This document shows, one piece after another, positions 5,632 to 9,000 of a stretch of 9,000 nucleotides of DNA. A program made the position numbers and the translations under genes. How positions within the stretch are numbered: position 1 is the first letter of the stretch; each line of letters starts with the position of its first letter. Location: positions 9,091 to 18,090 of the forward strand of contig NZ_DQDX01000118.1 of assembly GCF_003525665.1 (NCBI RefSeq). Direction: 5' to 3'. Under the pieces are notes generated by a model that saw only the letters and a program-made list of their open reading frames with translations, made no database searches and was not told the DNA's origin. This DNA comes from Flavobacterium sp. (GTDB lineage Bacteria > Bacteroidota > Bacteroidia > Flavobacteriales > Flavobacteriaceae).

Positions 5632-6513
5632 CTAAGTTGCTTTTGCTCTGCTTTTTATGATTCCGTTTATGATTACTGTAATTAAGATTATCACTGCGCC
5701 GATATAAAATTCTGGACTCATTTGTTCTTTATCCTTAAACCATAAAACGGCTAGAATGATTCCGTAAATAGGCTCAAGATTTATAGTAAGCATCACAGTA
5801 TAAGGACTTAAGAACTTCATAACTGCAGTTGATGCAATAAAAGCATAAGCAGTACAAACCGAACTCAACACCATCAAATAGATAAAATCTTCTAATGATA
5901 ATTTAAAGAATTCAGCATTGAAACTTCCTAAGAAAAGCAGAAAAACGGAGAAGAAAAGTACACCACCAGAAAGTTCATAAAAAGAAATTACCGTGGCATC
6001 ATATTGTTGCACAAACTTACTATTTATAACTGCAAATGAAGCCGAAAGAAAAGCAGAAGTCAATGCCAAAGCAATTCCTTCAACGTATTTACCTTCTACA
6101 TTAAAGATGATTGTGAGTCCGAAAACAACAATTAATCCGAAAAATATTTCGTACCAAACCATCTTCTTTTTAAAGAAAATTGGTTCTATTATTGAGGTAA
6201 AAAAAGCACCTGTTGATAGACAAGCTAAAGTTATTGAGACATTTGAAACCTTAATTGCTCTGAAGAATGTAAACCAATGCAGTGCAATTATTAATCCGGC
6301 GACGAGAAATTTCAGAATTACTTTCTTGGGAACTTTTATTGGTATTTGCTTCCATTTGATGTAAATGAGAATAAAAAACACAGCAAATAACATTCGAAAC
6401 CACACTAATGGCATGGCTTCGAGAGTAATTAAAGCGCCCAGAATTGCGGTAAAACCCCAAATGAAAACAATCAAATGAAGGTGTAAATAACTTTTGGTAT
6501 TATCGCTTAGCAT
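5632..6513 (-). CDS. EamA/DMT-superfamily membrane transporter
   Basis: An inner-membrane permease of the drug/metabolite transporter superfamily, 293 residues, the usual length for a protein with two EamA repeats. About ten hydrophobic helices can be drawn. The first repeat covers about 10-138, with the family-like start LHLIVFIWGFTAILG and the conserved Glu-Pro at 110-111 (SIIEPIFF). The second repeat covers about 146-287, with the matching Glu-Pro at 247-248 (INLEPIYGIILAVLWF). The C-terminus is basic (IKSRAKAT). Family members move amino acids, nucleosides, sugar derivatives or drugs, mostly outwards; the substrate cannot be told here. Its ATG lies inside the end of lptG (14-bp overlap), so it is probably translated from the tgt-lptG message by coupling. 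No terminator follows it before accA. Confidence 0.9.
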   Translation of the reverse strand: MLSDNTKSYLHLHLIVFIWGFTAILGALITLEAMPLVWFRMLFAVFFILIYIKWKQIPIKVPKKVILKFLVAGLIIALHWFTFFRAIKVSNVSITLACLSTGAFFTSIIEPIFFKKKMVWYEIFFGLIVVFGLTIIFNVEGKYVEGIALALTSAFLSASFAVINSKFVQQYDATVISFYELSGGVLFFSVFLLFLGSFNAEFFKLSLEDFIYLMVLSSVCTAYAFIASTAVMKFLSPYTVMLTINLEPIYGIILAVLWFKDKEQMSPEFYIGAVIILITVIINGIIKSRAKAT

Positions 6514-7585
6514 TTCTAAGAAGATAAATTGCTAAAATTCCAAAAACAATATTCGGAATCCAAACAGCAATAATTGGTGGGAACGATGATTTTTCGGCTA
6601 AAACGCCAAATATTTTATCGAGGAAAACGAATGAAAATGCTAGTAGAATTCCTATCGCTAAATTAGAACCCATTCCGCCACGACGTTTCATTGAAGAAAC
6701 CGAAACAGCAATGATTGTAAGAATAAAAGCTGCAACCGGAATACTGTATTTTTTGTAAAGTACTACTAAATAGGTATTAATATTTGAGGATCCACGTTTG
6801 CGTTCTTTATCAATAAAACTGGTTAAATCTCCATAAGAAAGTGTTTCTGCAATGAAAACTACCGGCGTTAAATCATCTAAATCAAAGTTGAATTTTGCTT
6901 CTTTTTTTTCAGCTGTTTCAAAAGTATCATCTAGCAAACCTATTGTTCTTTTTTTGTAATTGAACATCGTGTAAGTACTATCTTTTGGATTCCATTTTAG
7001 TCGAGAAGCATTTATTTTGTATTCTAACTTACCGTCTTTAAATTTTTCTAAAGAGAAATTAAAAGCAACTTTAGAAACATTATTGAAATTACTAACATAA
7101 ATGTATTCATTATCGCTAATTTGTCTGTAAACATCTGAATTGTCTCTCATTCCGCTCACACCAGAATTATTTAAATACATGTACCTGAAATTTTTAAATC
7201 CAGCACTTGCACTTGGAACTAAGAAGAAACCCATCAGCAAAGCAAATAAAGAAACTGCAGTCGCACCAATAATATAAGGTCTTAAAAAACGAGAGAATGA
7301 AATTCCGGAACTTAAAATAGCGATAATTTCGGTATTATTAGCCAACTTTGAAGTAAACCAGATAATCGATAAAAACAGAAATATTGGAAAAAGTAAATTG
7401 GCAAAATAGATTGTAAAATCGAAATAATAGACTGCAATTTCCTTAATTGGAACTTTATTAGCAATCATTTTATTCACTTTTTCAGATACGTCGATAATGA
7501 TTCCAATAGGAATAAACATCAACAACATCACTGAAAATGTGGCTAAATAGCGCTTTAAAATGTACTTATCTAATATTGTTAGCAT
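6500..7585 (-). CDS. lptG: LptF/LptG-family permease (YjgP/YjgQ) of lipopolysaccharide export
   Basis: A membrane subunit of the LptB2FG ABC transporter, which extracts lipopolysaccharide from the inner membrane and passes it to the periplasmic bridge. At 361 residues it is the typical length. Its layout is also typical: an N-terminal MLTILDKYILKRYLATF, three helices (about 13-33, 52-77, 105-124), a periplasmic beta-rich domain (about 128-270), then three more helices (about 277-297, 306-326, 338-357). The conserved coupling segment between helices 2 and 3 (NNTEIIAILSSGIS, 83-96) is the likely contact with LptB. LptF and LptG are homologous, so G rather than F is the common assignment for the tgt neighbour in this phylum and is less certain than the family. 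The gene follows tgt by 50 bases, a gap that carries a heptamer repeat, and overlaps the transporter downstream by 14 bp. Confidence 0.9.
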   Translation of the reverse strand: MLTILDKYILKRYLATFSVMLLMFIPIGIIIDVSEKVNKMIANKVPIKEIAVYYFDFTIYFANLLFPIFLFLSIIWFTSKLANNTEIIAILSSGISFSRFLRPYIIGATAVSLFALLMGFFLVPSASAGFKNFRYMYLNNSGVSGMRDNSDVYRQISDNEYIYVSNFNNVSKVAFNFSLEKFKDGKLEYKINASRLKWNPKDSTYTMFNYKKRTIGLLDDTFETAEKKEAKFNFDLDDLTPVVFIAETLSYGDLTSFIDKERKRGSSNINTYLVVLYKKYSIPVAAFILTIIAVSVSSMKRRGGMGSNLAIGILLAFSFVFLDKIFGVLAEKSSFPPIIAVWIPNIVFGILAIYLLRNAKR

Positions 7586-7593
7586 TCATTAAG

Positions 7594-7614
7594 TTTATGG
7601 TTTATGGTTTATAG
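7594..7614. repeat. Tandem heptamer repeat (three copies of TTTATGG/TTTATAG)
   Basis: Two exact copies of TTTATGG (7594-7600, 7601-7607) and one with a single change, TTTATAG (7608-7614), are arranged head to tail in the tgt-lptG gap, 8 bases upstream of the lptG start codon. It is a short heptanucleotide tandem array that could change length by slippage. I see no coding or hairpin role. Confidence 0.75.
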
Positions 7615-7635
7615 TTAACTACAAACAATAAACAG

Positions 7636-8766
7636 TTAAAGTCTTTGGCTCATATTTTTCACCATCATATCTTTCCAAGTTCTAAAATCTCCTGCTAAGA
7701 TATGTTTTCTTGCTTCACGAACCAACCACATATAGAAACCTAGATTGTGAATGGTTGCAATTTGCTTTCCTAAATATTCGTTGGATGCAAAAAGATGACG
7801 AAGATACGCTTTGGTATATTCGGTATCTACAAATGTGATTCCCATTTCATCTACTGGAGAGAAATCGGCTTCCCATTTTTTATTTTTAATGTTTATCGTT
7901 CCGTTTGCTGTGAAAAGCATTCCGTTTCTGGCATTTCGTGTTGGCATTACGCAGTCGAACATATCAATTCCTAAAGCAATATTTTCTAAAATATTTATTG
8001 GAGTTCCAACGCCCATTAAATATCTTGGTTTGTCTTCTGGAAGAATTTCACAAACAACTTCTGTCATAGCATACATTTCTTCGGCTGGTTCACCTACAGA
8101 AAGTCCGCCAATGGCATTTCCTTGTTGATTAGAATTAGCAATATATTCGGCCGATTGCTGACGCAAATCTTTATAAGTACTTCCTTGAACAATTGGAAAG
8201 AACGTTTGCTCATAACCATATTTAAAAGGTAATTTATCCAAATGATTGATGCATCTGTCCAACCAACGGTGCGTCATTTTCATCGAACGTTGCGCATATC
8301 TGTAATCACATGGATAGGGTGTACATTCGTCAAATGCCATGATGATATCGGCACCAATGGTACGCTGAATTTCCATTACATTTTCGGGTGTAAAAAAGTG
8401 ATACGAACCATCAATGTGCGATTTAAACTTCACTCCTTCTTCTTTAATTTTCCTATTTGCAGAGAGCGAATACACTTGATACCCACCAGAATCGGTAAGA
8501 ATATTTCTATCCCAATTCATGAATTTATGCAATCCGCCAGCTTTTTCAAGAATCTCTGTTTGCGGACGTAAGTACAAATGATAGGTATTTCCTAGAATAA
8601 TATCTGGATTAATATCGTCTTTCAATTCGCGCTGATGCACACCTTTAACAGAGGCAACAGTTCCTACAGGCATAAATATTGGGGTTTCTATAACTCCGTG
8701 ATCGGTAGTTATTGTTCCTGCTCTGGCTTTAGAATTTGGGTCTTTTTGTAATAAATCGAATTTCAT
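7636..8766 (-). CDS. tgt: tRNA-guanine(34) transglycosylase (queuine/preQ1 tRNA-ribosyltransferase)
   Basis: Exchanges the guanine at the wobble position of GUN-anticodon tRNAs (Asp, Asn, His, Tyr) for the queuosine precursor preQ1; cytoplasmic TIM-barrel enzyme. At 376 residues it is full length. Visible motifs are ETPIFMPVGT (27-36), LGNTYHLYLRP (58-68), TDSGGYQVYS (91-100) with catalytic D92, FDECTPYP (145-152) for base recognition, VQGS and GGLSVGE (220-226), and GIDMFDCVMPTRNARNG (266-282) with the probable nucleophile D271. The zinc site is altered: where the E. coli enzyme has a CxCxxC set, this protein has G309, T311 and D314, while the fourth ligand histidine (H340 in TIHNL) remains. 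It is first in the tgt-lptG-eamA unit and has a perfect -7 element just upstream. Confidence 0.97.
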   Translation of the reverse strand: MKFDLLQKDPNSKARAGTITTDHGVIETPIFMPVGTVASVKGVHQRELKDDINPDIILGNTYHLYLRPQTEILEKAGGLHKFMNWDRNILTDSGGYQVYSLSANRKIKEEGVKFKSHIDGSYHFFTPENVMEIQRTIGADIIMAFDECTPYPCDYRYAQRSMKMTHRWLDRCINHLDKLPFKYGYEQTFFPIVQGSTYKDLRQQSAEYIANSNQQGNAIGGLSVGEPAEEMYAMTEVVCEILPEDKPRYLMGVGTPINILENIALGIDMFDCVMPTRNARNGMLFTANGTINIKNKKWEADFSPVDEMGITFVDTEYTKAYLRHLFASNEYLGKQIATIHNLGFYMWLVREARKHILAGDFRTWKDMMVKNMSQRL

Positions 8767-8783
8767 ATATCTATTTGAAGTGG

Positions 8784-8791
8784 CAAAGATA
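8784..8791 (-). promoter_or_regulatory. -7 element of the tgt-lptG-eamA promoter
   Basis: On the minus strand this reads TATCTTTG, a perfect match to TAnnTTTG and the same octamer as in front of accA. Its near edge is 17 bases from the tgt ATG, so the leader would be only about 10 bases. No convincing -33 TTG is seen at the usual distance, where the sequence is a run of T. Confidence 0.65.
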
Positions 8792-8816
8792 ACAGAATAA
8801 AAAAAAATGAATTAGT

Positions 8817-8828
8817 AAAAGTACTTTT
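8817..8828. promoter_or_regulatory. 12-base palindrome in the divergent intergenic region
   Basis: AAAAGTACTTTT is a perfect palindrome centred on GTAC, in the 206-base gap between tgt and the divergent plus-strand gene at the right edge. It lies 25 bases upstream of the tgt -7 element, near the -33 region, so it could be a regulator site. Because of the A/T-rich flanks a chance origin is quite possible. The rest of the gap (8829-8972) shows no ORF, hairpin or RNA gene. Confidence 0.3.
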
Positions 8829-8972
8829 TTAATACTGATTTATGATTTTGTACTATAAAAACCACAAATGTGCAAATGATATAAATTAAAAGTAAAATAG
8901 TATAAGAGATAAAAAAGGTAAAATTCTGAAATTTGAATAAACCAAATAAGTAACCTTTAAACAAAAACTATC

Positions 8973-9000
8973 ATGCAAAATTTACTAAAAAAAATCGTAC
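8973..9000 (+). CDS. Start of a plus-strand gene cut by the right edge
   Basis: An ATG at 8973-8975 opens a frame that stays open to the window end and reads MQNLLKKIV. It is preceded by an A-rich stretch (ACAAAAACTATC), the usual look of a flavobacterial translation start. The positively charged beginning followed by hydrophobic residues could be a signal peptide or a membrane anchor, but nine codons are too few to say. It is divergent from tgt. Confidence 0.45.

Noticed and set aside
5993..6460. Frames of 123 (plus) and 69 codons (minus, other frame) inside the transporter gene
   Set aside because: Fully contained in a clear EamA gene with no independent motif or spacing; treated as shadows.
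7594..7614. Heptamer array as a CRISPR-like repeat
   Set aside because: Units are 7 bases with no spacers and no cas genes nearby; a simple tandem repeat.
7615..7639. Inverted repeat TTAACT...AGTTAA after tgt as a possible terminator
   Set aside because: Only six A/T-rich pairs with a 13-base loop and no T-run; too weak to end transcription, and lptG follows at once.
7811..8571. Plus-strand frames of 105 and 109 codons opposite tgt
   Set aside because: Antisense to highly conserved Tgt motifs, no homology recognisable.
8836..8890. Short plus-strand frame of 15 codons upstream of the right-edge gene
   Set aside because: Too short, no start context and no hydrophobic or conserved character.

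Overview
The window is AT-rich and looks like a chromosomal segment of a Flavobacteriaceae (Bacteroidota) bacterium, probably Flavobacterium or a close relative. Three observations support this. Start codons have A-rich upstream sequences rather than Shine-Dalgarno sites. Perfect Bacteroidota-type -7 elements (TATCTTTG on the coding strand) lie in front of tgt and accA. The DnaB, AccA, LptG and Tgt sequences have the family character expected of this group. Apart from two edge fragments, every gene is on the minus strand, so the transcription order is right to left.

Right part (about 8973 down to 4443): a plus-strand gene begins at the right edge and diverges from tgt. Then come tgt (queuine/preQ1 tRNA-guanine transglycosylase), an LptF/LptG-family lipopolysaccharide-transport permease, an EamA/DMT-type transporter that overlaps lptG by 14 bp, accA (acetyl-CoA carboxylase carboxyltransferase alpha) and dnaB (replicative helicase). 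These are core housekeeping genes. tgt-lptG-eamA looks like one transcript from the promoter at 8784-8791. accA has its own -7 element and a strong terminator, and dnaB is a separate unit with its own terminator.

Left part (about 2850 down to 140): a compact signalling operon. A strong dyad, CACGTA-AAAC-TACGTG, sits one base upstream of a candidate -33 TTG. It is followed by a previously uncalled 45-codon ORF for a single-pass membrane peptide (2639-2776), a 103-aa soluble protein of unknown function, a seven-helix membrane protein of unknown function, a HisKA_3/NarL-type sensor kinase with one membrane helix and no sensor domain, and a LuxR/NarL-type response regulator. Junctions are 6, 9, -4 and 2 bp. 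The operon ends in a 19-bp-stem bidirectional terminator shared with a convergent partial plus-strand gene at the left edge.

The main points of interest are this five-gene signalling module (the tiny membrane peptide, the multi-helix protein and a kinase without its own sensor) and its dyad promoter. Next come the absence of the zinc-binding cysteines in Tgt, an SSB-like acidic tail on DnaB, nested palindromes in front of dnaB, and a heptamer tandem repeat in front of lptG. No mobile element, CRISPR array, tRNA or rRNA was seen.
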